Shown here piece after piece: positions 1 through 8,935 of a stretch of DNA of 43,102 bases (position 1 is its first letter; every line of letters begins with the position of its first letter). The notes beneath the pieces were generated by a model. It did no database searches. It worked only from the letters and a program-made list of their open reading frames with translations, and was not told the DNA's origin. A program made the translations under genes and the position numbers. Source of the stretch: JBDKLC01 sp964500215 (lineage in GTDB: Bacteria > Patescibacteriota > Minisyncoccia > Phycocordibacterales > CAIZLB01); contig CAZCNA010000003.1 of the NCBI GenBank assembly GCA_964500215.1, positions 1 through 43,102 on the forward strand, given 5' to 3'.

Positions 1-1
1 A

Positions 2-64
2 AAGGGAGAAGAGTATATCGAGGTAGAGATTGAGGAATATAAAAAATATAATCGTCAAGAATAA
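2..64 (+). CDS. rusA: RusA-like Holliday junction resolvase, C-terminal end (continues from 42812 across the contig junction)
   Basis: The reading frame entering at base 2 gives KGEEYIEVEIEEYKKYNRQE and stops at TAA 62-64. The first ten bases of the window repeat the last ten, and joining them keeps the frame of the resolvase gene at 42812. An acidic tail with alternating EVEIE is usual at the C-terminus of RusA proteins. This fragment is therefore the last 17 codons after the overlap of a 114-residue protein. The alternative, an unrelated truncated gene, is unlikely because both frame and family character match. Confidence 0.8.
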   Translation, partial: KGEEYIEVEIEEYKKYNRQE

Positions 65-75
65 TAATAGAAATA

Positions 76-104
76 TTGCTTGATTATGAAATAAGTATTA
101 GTAT
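76..104 (+). promoter_or_regulatory. Sigma70-like promoter for the early operon
   Basis: TTGCTT at 76-81 and TAGTAT at 99-104 are separated by 17 bases, in the only gap (65-143) between rusA and the gene at 144. The position fits a promoter for the rightward block of small early genes. It is based on consensus matching only. Confidence 0.45.
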
Positions 105-143
105 ACTCTTCCTGTAAGTTGTTTTATTTTCTACCTTTATTTT

Positions 144-356
144 ATGACAGATACCACAAAAGACATATTGAAAGTACAAGAGATTATCTCTGTACTCTCA
201 GATGAAATGCTCGATCTCGCAATCGACATGATGCAGAGCGAACAGAGAAAGCGATCATCCGAGGCAAAAGAACTCAAAGATGACGAAATGAGAGCCGAAG
301 CACAATCTGACGGAGAACAGTATGAAAAAGAACTTGAGGAATCTAACCAAATTTAA
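144..356 (+). CDS. Small acidic/charged protein, unknown function
   Basis: A 70-residue, highly charged and probably all-helical protein with no cysteine or membrane segment and no TGA codon. The start follows the pyrimidine-rich leader CTACCTTTATTTT that precedes many genes here. It is the first gene after the putative promoter and lies three bases upstream of the OB-like gene at 360, so it is probably co-expressed with the YqaJ recombination genes. I do not recognise a family. Confidence 0.7.
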   Translation: MTDTTKDILKVQEIISVLSDEMLDLAIDMMQSEQRKRSSEAKELKDDEMRAEAQSDGEQYEKELEESNQI

Positions 357-359
357 TAT

Positions 360-827
360 ATGAATAAAACACATTGGTTACAGAATCCGAATAAGAATTA
401 TCTCGGACATCAAGATCTTCCGAATGGAGAAGACATTACTGTTACTATCAAATCCGCAGCATGGGAAATAGTAGAAAATCCTAAAAAAGGTACAAAAGAA
501 GAAAAGCGTGTTGTTCGATTCGTGGAAGATGTAAAACCTTTTATTTGTAATGAAACAAACGCTGCTTCTATTATGACTCTCACAGGGTGTAAATTCATGG
601 AAGATACAATAGGGAAGAGACTTACTTTCTTTATATCTCAAACAAAAGTAAAAAAGGAAATAGTAGATTGTCTCCGTATTCGAGAAATACCACCGAAAGC
701 AAAAGAAGAACTCACTCCTACACATCCAAAGTGGAGTGTTGCACAGGAGAAAAAGGCAAGTGGATCTACAATCGAACAAATCAGAAAGTTTTACGACATC
801 TCCGATTCTAATTTTAATCTTCTCTAA
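360..827 (+). CDS. YqaJ-associated phage protein, probable OB-fold/ssDNA-binding-like accessory factor
   Basis: A 155-residue protein. Residues ~24-110 follow a pattern I know from small phage proteins next to recombination nucleases: DVTVTIK-like start, VVRFVE, KPFICNETNAASI, IGKRLTFFIS and ending DCLRIR. The C-terminal part (HPKWSVAQEKKASGSTIEQI) looks like the short helical module often appended to this family. It ends two bases before the YqaJ gene, so a role in loading or protecting recombining DNA ends is inferred from context. It contains no TGA. The family assignment is from memory and moderate. Confidence 0.6.
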   Translation: MNKTHWLQNPNKNYLGHQDLPNGEDITVTIKSAAWEIVENPKKGTKEEKRVVRFVEDVKPFICNETNAASIMTLTGCKFMEDTIGKRLTFFISQTKVKKEIVDCLRIREIPPKAKEELTPTHPKWSVAQEKKASGSTIEQIRKFYDISDSNFNLL

Positions 828-828
828 T

Positions 829-1434
829 ATGTGGCACGATATACGACAAAATAGCGATGACTGGTTTTCTCTCCGTGTCGGAAAAGCTACCTCTTCCAAC
901 TTTGCCTGCATAATGGCAAACAACTGAAAAGCATTTTGAGAACCAGCCAAGCGATATGCTCAAAAAATAGCCCTAGAACGAGTGACAATGAAACGAGAGG
1001 AAGAATGATACTCCAATGCCCTTATGGAACGTTGAACTGATTTAGAACCATTAGCAAGACTACTCTATGAAAAAGAGACAATGAACGAAGTAACGAATGG
1101 AGGATTTTTTGAAGAATGAGACATCTGAGATAGTCCTGATGGACTCGTGTGAGAAGATGGATGTATCGAAATCAAATCAGTCATCGCTCCGACACACTGG
1201 GAACGAATCGAGTGCAAAGGATATGATAGAGCGTATCATTGGCAGATTCATGGACACATGCTCATATCTGGGAGAAAATGGTGTGATTTTATCTCGTTCT
1301 GTCCTGAATTTCCTGAGCATAAGCAGTTACATATCCATAGAGTACACCGAGACGAAGAGGAACTCAAAGTAATGCGAACACGGATCAATGAATTTTTGGA
1401 ACTCGTGAAGTATTATGAATCTTTAATCAAGTAA
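829..1434 (+). CDS. YqaJ-type (lambda-exonuclease-like) viral recombinase nuclease
   Basis: Translated with UGA=Gly this is a 201-residue YqaJ-family exonuclease, the 5'-3' resecting partner of phage recombination. Visible motifs are NSDDWFSLRVGKATSSNF at the N-terminus (residues 8-25), RGTDLEP (E73), SPDGLVGEDG (D104) and CIEIK (E114, K116), which form the PD-(D/E)XK active site. Seven in-frame TGAs occur. Those in RGTDLEP and GLVGEDG fall on glycines conserved in the family, which is strong evidence for code 25. With the standard code only the first 32 residues would be made. The ATG is coupled to the upstream stop as TAATATG. Confidence 0.92.
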
Positions 1435-1435
1435 C

Positions 1436-1810
1436 ATGGAAAAACTCATTTTCAAAGAGGCAGTCATTACTTCTGTCACTAAAAACACTTTCAAAGAGAT
1501 TGTCGTGAAGATGAAATTGTCTCCTGATGATTATTCTCCTGAACTCGAAGAAGAATTGTACTCATTGCGACAGAATAGTGAGTCCATAGTGGTACTTATA
1601 CAACCTTCTGGATATGTTCCTACCCCTGACACTCGAAACGCTCAATTATCGAAGCTCCATAGGTGCATGGAACGATATTCAAACATCACAGGGACAGATA
1701 TGGAAAAACTTTTACAAGATCTGTACGCTCGGTATGGCGGGATCGACTCCAGGACAAAACTGACTGACAAGCAACTCGAAACTGAGATCACATTTTTTAC
1801 CTCCATTTAA
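1436..1810 (+). CDS. Conserved-looking hypothetical protein, unknown
   Basis: A 124-residue soluble protein, one base after the YqaJ stop. It starts MEKLIFKEAVITSVTKNTFK and has a central helix-rich part (DYSPELEEELYSL) and a basic C-terminal half. There is no TGA codon and no recognisable motif. Its place in the recombination operon suggests a DNA-metabolism accessory role, but this is inference only. Confidence 0.75.
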   Translation: MEKLIFKEAVITSVTKNTFKEIVVKMKLSPDDYSPELEEELYSLRQNSESIVVLIQPSGYVPTPDTRNAQLSKLHRCMERYSNITGTDMEKLLQDLYARYGGIDSRTKLTDKQLETEITFFTSI

Positions 1811-1811
1811 T

Positions 1812-2627
1812 ATGCAAATAACAACACCAACAGGAACATACAAGTGGATAGGGGATAAGTGGGGAGAAAGGAAAATTAATAGAATATGAACGTATTGAGA
1901 TTTCGTATTTATTTACTGGGGGGTAAATGGTGCTTCAACTCACCACACCCCAGAACAACTCGTAAAACTCTGATATATGGAACTCATAGAAACCAAACCA
2001 GAAGAGAAACTCGAAGAAGCATTTACTGAAGACTTCCCAAATACTTGGTGAAAGAATGCAGAAGAGAAACCAACGGAAGAAGACCATCTCGATAGATGGA
2101 AATATGCAGTACCAACTCTACCAACACACTGGTACATAGAAACAGAAGAAATGAAGAAGAGTGAGTATTGGGAGGTGTTTAAAGAGTGGTATATCAAAGC
2201 AACCAATGACGACACATATAAGTGGACTTCAGAAATGTATGGTAAATCAGAAACATCTGATTTTAATTGAAAGTTACAGTATGTAGAAGATGGGTGCAAG
2301 AAGCTCTCTCCTCAACAATGGTACGATACTATCTATGATGGAGACAGAGTAGTGATAGCAGAATGAAAATTGAAATCAACGGAAGAAGATGACTGACTAC
2401 TATTTGGAAATTGAAATAAGAAATGAAAAACAATATTTCGATGAAATGAATGAACTGTATTTATGGAAGTAGACCACGACAAAGCTATGGAGATACCAGA
2501 AGTACCAGAGTTTGAATTTCCTGAATTTTGAGCAAAAAGAATTGATTACGATTGTGCAATGTGAGACCAACTAAGACTCATCACAAACTCGCTCAACGCT
2601 GTAATAAAAAAAATCAATAACTTGTAA
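1812..2627 (+). CDS. Trp- and acid-rich hypothetical protein
   Basis: A 271-residue protein read through about 15 TGA codons. It is rich in Trp, Glu, Lys and Thr, with phrases such as WIGDKWGER and SPQQWYDTIYDGDRV; the latter half resembles an SH3-like beta segment (DGDRVVIAEGKL...GTVFMEVDHD). The TAATATG junction suggests coupling to the previous gene. With the standard code it would be a string of fragments of under 40 codons. I cannot assign a function. Confidence 0.7.
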
Positions 2628-2631
2628 TTTT

Positions 2632-2790
2632 ATGTTCAAAGATGCTAAAGAATGACAAACAAACTTCTATCTCGATTGCTGACATACTTTCATTGAGCAT
2701 CAAATGATGGAAGAAGCACTAGCAAGCTCTGAAATAGAATGAGCTAAAACTGATAAAACAATTTGTGAACTTATTAACCTCAATAAATAA
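2632..2790 (+). CDS. Small Cys/His-containing protein, unknown
   Basis: A 52-residue protein (MFKDAKEGQTNFYLDCGHTF...) with three TGA glycines. It has a CGH motif and one further cysteine, too few for a convincing zinc finger. It sits in the run of short early genes, preceded by TAATTTT and followed by a TAATATG junction. Confidence 0.55.
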
Positions 2791-2791
2791 T

Positions 2792-3097
2792 ATGACAACC
2801 ACACCACAATTCTTTAGACAGGATATGAAATTATCACTAGATATATTCCTTTATCTCTGAATACAGTATGCAGTATCAAAAACTCCTTTCAAAAAAGAAG
2901 AACACATAGAAGTATTATTACAGAAAGTAGAAACCCAAATAGCTCAAGCAAGGAGAGAGTGAGCGGAAGAGATGAAGAAGAAGTGTTTGGAAGTGATACC
3001 AGAAAAAGTACTGTATGATGCAGAACTTTGATACCAAATACACGATGCCATAAATTCTTGACTGCGAATAGCTCGTAACTCCATCTCCTATTTATAA
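2792..3097 (+). CDS. Small helical protein, unknown
   Basis: A 101-residue, mainly helical protein with a coiled-coil-like middle (HIEVLLQKVETQIAQARREG) and four TGA glycines. The start is set by the TAATATG coupling to the gene before. No family is recognised. Confidence 0.6.
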
Positions 3098-3111
3098 TCA
3101 ATAACAATATT

Positions 3112-3309
3112 ATGACACTATCCTACAAAACACCTGAAGAACAATTATTTGAATATTTCATAAAGTCTATCAAAGGTGATGATTTATTTGACAAAAAAAT
3201 GAATTGTTGAATACGACCAGATGATGAATGCTACGAGTCAAGAAAATTTAATGAAGAAAAAGCGAAGAAATTATTTCATGGAATAAAAACTTTCTATAAC
3301 TCTTTATAA
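3112..3309 (+). CDS. Small protein, unknown
   Basis: A 65-residue charged protein (MTLSYKTPEEQLFEYFIKSI...) with one TGA (CGIRPDDECYES). It has two cysteines and no clear motif. Fourteen bases separate it from the preceding stop. Confidence 0.55.
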
Positions 3310-3323
3310 TCCCCCTCTAACCT

Positions 3324-3629
3324 ATGACTAGATTTCAACACACAAAAGAATACTGGAACAGTAAATGAAAAAGATGACTTATCACAGCTCTTTGTCAGAT
3401 ACCACTTATTATTCTATCCATACAGCTACTATATAACTATACTACTTCTATTGTCTGATTTATGGGATTGTGGTGAGTATTACAACTTGGCAGAATGTCT
3501 GAAAGAGAAAAACTTCGACCATCAAATAAGACACATTTCTCTATAAGAGTACAAGCACTCACATACGCATTTTGCTTTTGATGTATCTATTGAGCGTTGC
3601 AACTTTGATTATATCTTAATACCCTCTAA
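3324..3629 (+). CDS. Small multi-pass membrane protein
   Basis: A 101-residue protein with hydrophobic stretches at about residues 20-38, 43-56 and 78-100, so two or three membrane spans. TGA glycines lie inside and beside the spans, as expected for true glycines. The leader CCCCCTCTAACCT is nearly identical to those of the next two genes (3633, 3825), suggesting shared translational control. Possibly a membrane-modifying early protein; function unknown. Confidence 0.65.
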
Positions 3630-3632
3630 ACT

Positions 3633-3821
3633 ATGACTAAGAAAACAATCGAATACATACCAGAGACAACATTTATTATTTATCTTGCTTGTGCTGCTGT
3701 ATTTTGTGTAGTGTTTATCCTAATAGGTCTACATATCACAATGCCTAAAGAAATGGAACTATTAGAAAGAGTATCACAATGTGAACGCAATGTAGATAGA
3801 TTACTAAATAACCCCCTCTAA
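3633..3821 (+). CDS. Small single-span membrane protein with C-terminal helix
   Basis: A 62-residue protein. Residues 13-35 (TFIIYLACAAVFCVVFILIG) form one strong membrane span, followed by a charged helix (EMELLERVSQCERNVDRLL). There is no TGA. Leader ACCCTCTAAACT. The N-terminal charge pattern does not settle topology. It sits beside the multi-pass protein at 3324. Confidence 0.65.
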   Translation: MTKKTIEYIPETTFIIYLACAAVFCVVFILIGLHITMPKEMELLERVSQCERNVDRLLNNPL

Positions 3822-3824
3822 CCT

Positions 3825-4052
3825 ATGACTAAAAGACCCTTCCAAATAATTGATGAAATGAACCAAGAAGATATGAAAAATGGTACTAGACTAGTATCAA
3901 TAAGTACTAGCTTCATATCCTGAAATCTTGTAAAACAATGAGCTAAAATTGAAATGTGAATAGACGCTCAATGATTTCACGACATAATGAACGACAAAGT
4001 AATTCCAATGCTTGTTCTTATAGACAGAGAAACCTATTTCAAAAATAAATAA
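3825..4052 (+). CDS. Small hypothetical protein
   Basis: A 75-residue soluble protein with four TGA glycines (SFISGNLVKQGAKIEMGIDA), predicted mixed alpha/beta. Leader CCCCCTCTAACCT. The family is not recognised. Confidence 0.6.
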
Positions 4053-4054
4053 CT

Positions 4055-4462
4055 ATGTCCACACTCCCCAAACTCGAAGAGAAGATATACTCTCTTGTGC
4101 CAGAACTCAAGGAACTTACATTTTGATGTGAGGTGAAAATAAAACTATATGGTAGGTGTAAATTTTGTTGAGAAGCGTACAAAAAGATTTTTTTCTACAC
4201 AGAAGAAAATATAGTATTGTCGTTATCCCCTGTAGACTTGTTAGATAAGAAAAAGATTGAAATCATAGGTCACGAGATACACCCTCATCATTGGCTTCCT
4301 TTACTTGGAGGAGATTATTTAATAACAGGAGAATGATGGATATTCCCATATAGAAATTGAAAGATGATTAGGGAGAGAATACTGACAGTATACGACTTCA
4401 AAAAGTCTTTCAAAGACCAGAGTCCAGAGTTTCACGAGTGGCTACTTTCACAACTTCCTTAA
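4055..4462 (+). CDS. Hypothetical protein with a Cys knuckle (GRCKFCG)
   Basis: A 135-residue protein. CxxC at residues 35-38 plus C25 and several histidines (GHEIHPHHW) could bind zinc, but spacing does not match a finger I know. Five TGA codons are read as Gly, one of them inside the CKFCG knuckle. It starts two bases after the preceding stop. Confidence 0.6.
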
Positions 4463-4475
4463 CCCTTTATTATTT

Positions 4476-4652
4476 ATGCTCTCTACCGAAACACAAGCTC
4501 TGATATGGAGCAATGCTTTTACTCAAAATTATTGTATGCTTGCTAACAAAGCAAAGGCAACACAGGAACACGCTGACTTAATAAAAGAAAGTTGTTTGGA
4601 TATAGCTGATTTTGTTCTGAAATCTACTCTTAATAAATTCAAAGATGCTTAA
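4476..4652 (+). CDS. Small helical protein
   Basis: A 58-residue helical protein (MLSTETQALIWSNAFTQNYC...), no TGA. The start follows the leader AACCCTTTATTATTT. Its last bases overlap the start of the next gene by eight bases, implying translational coupling. Confidence 0.6.
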   Translation: MLSTETQALIWSNAFTQNYCMLANKAKATQEHADLIKESCLDIADFVLKSTLNKFKDA

Positions 4653-4785
4653 AATTCAGATCACCCAAGAGTTCTACAACGGACAACAAGTCCAGGATGC
4701 TCTCGAAACAATAGCAGTCCAAGTAAAACACTGACTCACTCGTGGCAGAAGCCCCGATTGGCATTTAACCTCTGATGAAGAATAA
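4645..4785 (+). CDS. Very small protein, unknown
   Basis: A 46-residue ORF starting inside the end of the previous gene (MLKIQITQEFYNGQQVQDAL...) with one TGA. It ends in a TAATATG junction. Reality is supported mainly by the gapless gene packing. Confidence 0.45.
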
Positions 4786-4786
4786 T

Positions 4787-5047
4787 ATGAAAACTCCTTT
4801 TACACACGACTGATTGATTGAGAGAGGGTTTTATGTTGCAAGATATGATAGAAGCGGTTACTTAAAAACTATTAAACAGGATGAGTATGCCTCAAGAGTA
4901 GTATCGTTATTTGTTAATGTAGTAGAACCATTTAATTCATCATTGAGAGTAGGTTTAGATTTCTTTGACTTGAAAGAAATAGTAATACCAATAAATAACA
5001 TCACTACCCTAGAAGACCTTGATATATTTCTATCCTTTATTAAATAG
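4787..5047 (+). CDS. Small hypothetical protein
   Basis: An 86-residue mixed alpha/beta protein. Codon 9 is TGA, so a standard-code annotation would start ten codons downstream. The coupled ATG at 4787 (TAATATG) supports the longer form. It ends in TAG. Confidence 0.6.
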
Positions 5048-5049
5048 CT

Positions 5050-5463
5050 ATGTGAAAATCTCTCCACATGCTGATTGCTGAACAGCTCAAGAAACCACCT
5101 ATGGCTTCTCAACCAAAAAAAGCACTTCACAATGAACTGAATAATGTCACCAATGTAAAACCATCCGAAAAAAAGGTAAAAGGCAGAAAACCAACCTGAG
5201 AGATGGCTTTGTTCAAAGAAATTGCTCTTGAACAGGAACAGGATGGATATGTTGTTGCAAAGCACATTGACGAAGTTACATGAGAGGAGTGTACTAAATT
5301 GATCCGAATGGAAGATCTCTGACTAGAAAACTTCTCACACGACCAGTCAAAGAAACATAGACCAGACTTGCGACTGGATAAGAATAATATTAAAATAGTC
5401 TCGCGCGCGTTTCATCACCATGAACACACAGGCAAAATCTGTCGAACCAAATTTCCTAATTAA
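5050..5463 (+). CDS. Basic, low-complexity hypothetical protein
   Basis: A 137-residue Lys-rich protein whose second codon is TGA (MGKSLHMLIAEQ). The centre is a basic linker (KKVKGRKPTGEM) and the C-terminus a His-rich stretch (FHHHEHTGK). The end overlaps the start of the 3D-domain gene by up to 44 bases. It might bind nucleic acid, but no fold is recognised. Confidence 0.5.
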
Positions 5464-5908
5464 ATTTATGCTATCCTGCCTTTTCGTCAATTTACTCATT
5501 ACTTTCTGTCCAACATACCGGATAGAGCCAGTCAATAAAGAGTTCCTAGATGTGTACAATATTTCTCGGTACTATACCCCCATCCCTGGACAAAAAAGCT
5601 ACTATCTCAATCGTTCCTATGAAGAGGATTTGGCAATGAATACTTCCGGAGATCCATTTACTACTGCTGATGGATATGTACTCTCAGAAAAAGACACCCA
5701 CAGAGTTGTTGCTTGTCCTCCTAATTTCAAAATGGGTACAAAGCTCTTTATTGAATGAATTGGGAATGTCGTTTGTCACGACAGAGGATGAGCTATTAAA
5801 AATAAGAGAATAGATTTGTGGGCTGGAATTGGTGACGAGGGTAAAAATAATATTTATCGTTATGCTCGTGAATATGCTTGACCTCATAGAGTATATCTTG
5901 TGAAATAA
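5420..5908 (+). CDS. 3D-domain (RlpA/MltA-like double-psi barrel) cell-wall hydrolase, membrane-anchored
   Basis: A 162-residue protein. A hydrophobic segment at ~15-31 acts as signal anchor. Residues ~104-130 carry the 3D-domain pattern: MGTKLFIEGIGNVVCHDRGG, then AIKNKRIDLW, with aspartates D119 and ~D129 at the positions that bind substrate in MltA/3D proteins. The glycines of FIEGIG and DRGG are TGA codons; under the standard code the protein would end before the active site. An alternative start at 5468 would remove the overlap with the upstream gene and give a plain signal peptide. Such proteins cleave glycan strands; here it may help DNA entry or lysis. Confidence 0.8.
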
Positions 5909-5952
5909 GAAGAATAATTTGCATAATCAAATACTTTCAATACAATAACTCT

Positions 5953-6288
5953 ATGGAAAAAATACTTACAAATATTATACAGTCACTCATTGAGAAATAT
6001 ATTACAGAGAAATATATCAAGGAAATATGTAAAGAAGAGATACTCTCAAAAATAGATTTTCATCAAACACATAAATTGATAGCTGATTCGCAAAAAGAAG
6101 CAGTACAATCATTTTTATCAGTACAGAATCTCAATAGAGATGAGAAGATAAAATCTATTCTCTCAAACTTTCTGAAATATAATCTTTGGAATATAATTTC
6201 TAACTGAAAAACATTCAAAGAAATAAGAGAAATGGAAGATAAAGAAATCATTAAACTCATTTGAATCAAAAAAACTAAAAAGAAATAA
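5953..6288 (+). CDS. Lys-rich helical protein, unknown
   Basis: A 111-residue almost entirely helical, Lys/Ile-rich protein (MEKILTNIIQSLIEKYITEK...). Two TGA codons near the end extend it by 26 residues beyond what the standard code gives. It ends in a run of lysines and overlaps the rhythm of the next start closely (one-base gap). Confidence 0.6.
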
Positions 6289-6289
6289 A

Positions 6290-6715
6290 ATGGAAAAAGC
6301 ATTACAACTTATAGACATCCGAAGAAAACAAAAAATAAGCAATGCTCTTGTTTCAGAGAGAGCAAAGACTTGAAAGTATCAAAAAATGATACTGCCTGTT
6401 CCTACAAAGTACGACTACCAACGAAAGGAAGTGAGGCGATACCTTTTTTGATTCCGCATTGTCGATACCAAGATAAAGGAAAAGGACATCAAGAACATGG
6501 ATCTATCTCTTTTGACGCCTTCCGAATGAGATTGAGATATTGTGATCGGTGGAAAACACTACAATTATCCTCCTAGAATAGTGAATCCATGCAAACTCAA
6601 ATTGAGCGATACCAAATGAGATGTATTGCTACAATACTGCGATGGTGTCTATCATTATAAACTCCCGGAGTGATACAAGATTATTCCGTTTATTGAACCT
6701 ACTAACAAAAAGTAA
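6290..6715 (+). CDS. Hypothetical protein
   Basis: A 141-residue basic N-terminal region followed by a beta-rich part (GDGDIVIGGKHYNYPPRIVN). Six TGA codons; the rescued frame is continuous with no other stops. No family is recognised. Confidence 0.6.
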
Positions 6716-6717
6716 TT

Positions 6718-6807
6718 ATGGAAGATAATTCTCACTTCACTGGCTGAATAGTGGCAATAGTTCTCGGGATTATCCTAGTAGTAGTTCTTTATTTCTGACT
6801 TTTATAA
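6718..6807 (+). CDS. Single-span membrane micropeptide
   Basis: A 29-residue peptide (MEDNSHFTGGIVAIVLGIIL...) that is one transmembrane helix. The glycine before and one after the helix centre are TGA codons. It lies in a two-base gap context between neighbours and joins the next gene by TAATATG, which argues that it is translated. Confidence 0.5.
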
Positions 6808-6808
6808 T

Positions 6809-6955
6809 ATGAATGATATTCACGATCCATCCGACAAAAGTAAACCACAGGAAAACTATAATATTTTTCCGAAAAAAGACTGAGAAGTATTAGAAGTAAT
6901 CATAGAAAAGAAAACAGCAGAGGTGTATGGCAGTGAAGATAATATTAACCTATAA
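6809..6955 (+). CDS. Small acidic protein
   Basis: A 48-residue charged peptide (MNDIHDPSDKSKPQENYNIF...) with one TGA. The TAATATG start is coupled to the membrane micropeptide upstream. Function unknown. Confidence 0.5.
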
Positions 6956-6960
6956 AGATA

Positions 6961-7569
6961 ATGTCCACCTACGATATAACTCCTGAGCTTCCTGTCATCC
7001 AAGAGATGGTAGATCTTCTCAATGCTGGGAAGATAGTCTATGTAGAAATGACTCGCAAGCATACTCCTGGAAATACGAGGAATGAACCAGTACATTTCCT
7101 ATTTATCAATGTAGATGATTTAGCATCTGTTCGATGTCTTTCTGAATACAGAGACATAAAGATACTGTTTCCAGAGAAAATGCCACCAATAGATATAGAG
7201 AAGTTCGCTATGGATTACAATCACGACATACTATCAGGAAAAGCTATTGATCCAAGCAAATGACCTATATATACTAAATCATGATCAGCGATAATGTTCC
7301 AGATGGAGATAAATGAATTAACAAAAACAGCAGAACAAAACAATAATGCTAATTATAGATGGGGAAGGATATTTTGAATGAATACCTGAACAAACAAATT
7401 TGTTCAAGAGAATACAATACAAAGATGTGATGATGATTTTTTTGTTTTCCATGTAAAAGATGGAATATGGTACTGAACAATATTTATCTACTGACAGAAG
7501 AAGCAAGAAATGTTTACTAACGGACAAGCTCTTTCTGATTGGATAATTAACAACTTCTTTTATATCTAA
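6961..7569 (+). CDS. Hypothetical protein preceding the packaging genes
   Basis: A 202-residue alpha/beta protein. The first 100 residues have no TGA, the second half has six (e.g. FGMNTGTNKF, WYGTIFIYGQKK). The standard code would stop it in the middle. No motif is recognised; it sits directly before the terminase small subunit. Confidence 0.65.
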
Positions 7570-7572
7570 TCT

Positions 7573-8088
7573 ATGGCAATAAAGAAAACATCCAAGAAAC
7601 AAGAAGTGAAAAAAAGGAAGTGATTCAAAGTACCTTCTCCTCCAGAGGGAAGTATTCCTATGACAGATGAAGAGGTAGAAAAAAAATGAGAAGAAGTACA
7701 CTTGCAAGCTAAACAGGAACTATTCTGCCAACTCTACACCAGCAAAGAGTTTTTCGGTAATTGAGTGCAGTCCTACATTGAGGCATACGATCCAGATACA
7801 TCAAAACCAAATTGGTACAAAACCGCTTGTGCATCAGCTTCACAAATATTAAGCAATATTAAGGTTTGCAATAGGATAAACGAAATGCTTGAGTCTGAGG
7901 GGCTAAACGACCAATTTATCGACAAGCAACTTCTATTCCTCGCGACTCAACACGATGACAAAGGTGCAAAGATTGCTGCTATCCGTGAGTATAATAAGCT
8001 CAAACAGCGTATTACTGATAAATTGGATGTCACCACAAAAGGAGATGCAATATGAACTTGGTCTGAAATAGTGGCTCATAGGAAATAA
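7573..8088 (+). CDS. terS: Terminase small subunit
   Basis: A 171-residue protein. After a Lys-rich N-terminal tail, residues ~47-150 match small terminase DNA-recognition proteins: QELFCQLYTSKEFFGNGVQS, YIEAYDPDT...KTACASASQILSN, a helix of the type INEMLESEGL, and AKIAAIREYNKL, the usual end of the HTH/oligomerisation core. TGA encodes the glycine in FFGNGVQS. It lies 0.85 kb upstream of terL with HTH and HNH genes between, a common packaging layout. It should recognise the pac/cos site and stimulate TerL. Confidence 0.8.
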
Positions 8089-8157
8089 ATTGTGGTAAAC
8101 ATACCAGAAAAATCACAATAAGTGTTGCAAAAGTATATATTTCACTACAATGGATAT

Positions 8158-8337
8158 ATGGAACTAGAACTCTACAAGTCTGCACAAGAAATAGAATTTT
8201 ACTGAATATGCCATAGGAACTCTGTACCACGATGGGTAAAGGATGGTAGAATAATAAAAGTATATTCTCGCTATCGCTACAAGTCGTGACCGAGATTTTT
8301 GTGATATGCTCTCCGATCTGAATTATTAAATATTTAA
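8158..8337 (+). CDS. Small helix-turn-helix (excisionase/MerR-like) DNA-binding protein
   Basis: A 59-residue protein. EIEFYGICHRNSVPRWVKDG resembles the helix-turn-helix plus wing start of small phage HTH_17-type proteins (pattern: E-x-x-x-Y/L-G-I-x-R-x-T/S-V-x-R-W-x-K-D-G-R-I). It contains three TGAs. It may regulate packaging genes or bind the packaging site. The upstream in-frame ATG at 8150 gives only a short dead-end ORF. Confidence 0.55.
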
Positions 8338-8338
8338 T

Positions 8339-8764
8339 ATGAAGAAAATAAAGAAAGTGAAAATGCGATGTGTGAAATGTAGACAGAATAAAACACTTGA
8401 TAAATTTGATTTTGACTATGAATATAAAAATGAAATATGTATGAAATGTAAATGAATAGATGAAGATGAATTTAATGCAGCTTTAATTGAGAAAAAGATA
8501 ATAGTAAAATCACCCGAAATAAAGGAAAAGAAAAAGAAATGATACCCAGTAGTATTCCAAAAGATTTCAAAAATGTTACTCAAAGTTGCGAGAAAAGAAT
8601 TTGGATGTGTAAAGTGTGGTTCAAAAGAATTTCTTCAAGTTCATCACGAGGATAAGAATATCCAAAATAACGCTTTATATAATTTATCAGTTCTATGCTT
8701 TTACTGTCATTCCCAATACCATAAACACATGCAGTGAAAAAATCCCCCTAAATGGCTTAAGTAA
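8339..8764 (+). CDS. HNH endonuclease with N-terminal zinc ribbon
   Basis: A 141-residue protein. C11/C14 and C34/C37 form an N-terminal ribbon, C90/C93 and C120/C123 a second zinc site. The HNH core is LQVHHEDKN (H102, H103), N115 and H124, with a final H128. HNH nucleases beside terminase genes can be needed for cutting at cos ends in HK97-like phages; a homing role is the alternative. Three TGA codons lie in linker regions. Confidence 0.8.
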
Positions 8765-8765
8765 T

Positions 8766-8933
8766 ATGTCAAAATTCACCCAACAAAGGATAGACGATTG
8801 CAAAGAAAAAGTTCGTCACGATAAAAAATGAGCTTTGACTGCAAAAAACTTTTGGAAAAAGAAACATTGAGTTATACTCGGCATATATCATTGTCCCATC
8901 TGTAACCATTGGCATCTCACACATCAAAAATAA
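8766..8933 (+). CDS. Small phage zinc-knuckle protein
   Basis: A 55-residue basic protein ending YHCPICNHWHLTH. C43, C46 and two histidines (H48, H50) resemble the small 'YxCPxCxxWHLT' phage proteins often placed next to terminase or restriction-type genes. Two TGA glycines. It probably binds zinc; the job is unknown. Confidence 0.6.
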
Positions 8934-8935
8934 GT

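Noticed and set aside
1..10. Biological direct terminal repeat
   Set aside because: Ten bases is too short; it is more simply the assembler overlap of a circular contig, and RusA reads through only once.
378..950. Long minus-strand open frame opposite the OB-like and YqaJ genes
   Set aside because: It is a shadow of well-supported plus-strand genes; its translation is low-complexity and Cys/Phe-rich without family character.
829..1434. TGA read as tryptophan (code 4, Mycoplasma-like)
   Set aside because: TGA falls at conserved glycine, not tryptophan, positions in YqaJ, TerL, 3D and SET proteins, while TGG is used where Trp is expected.
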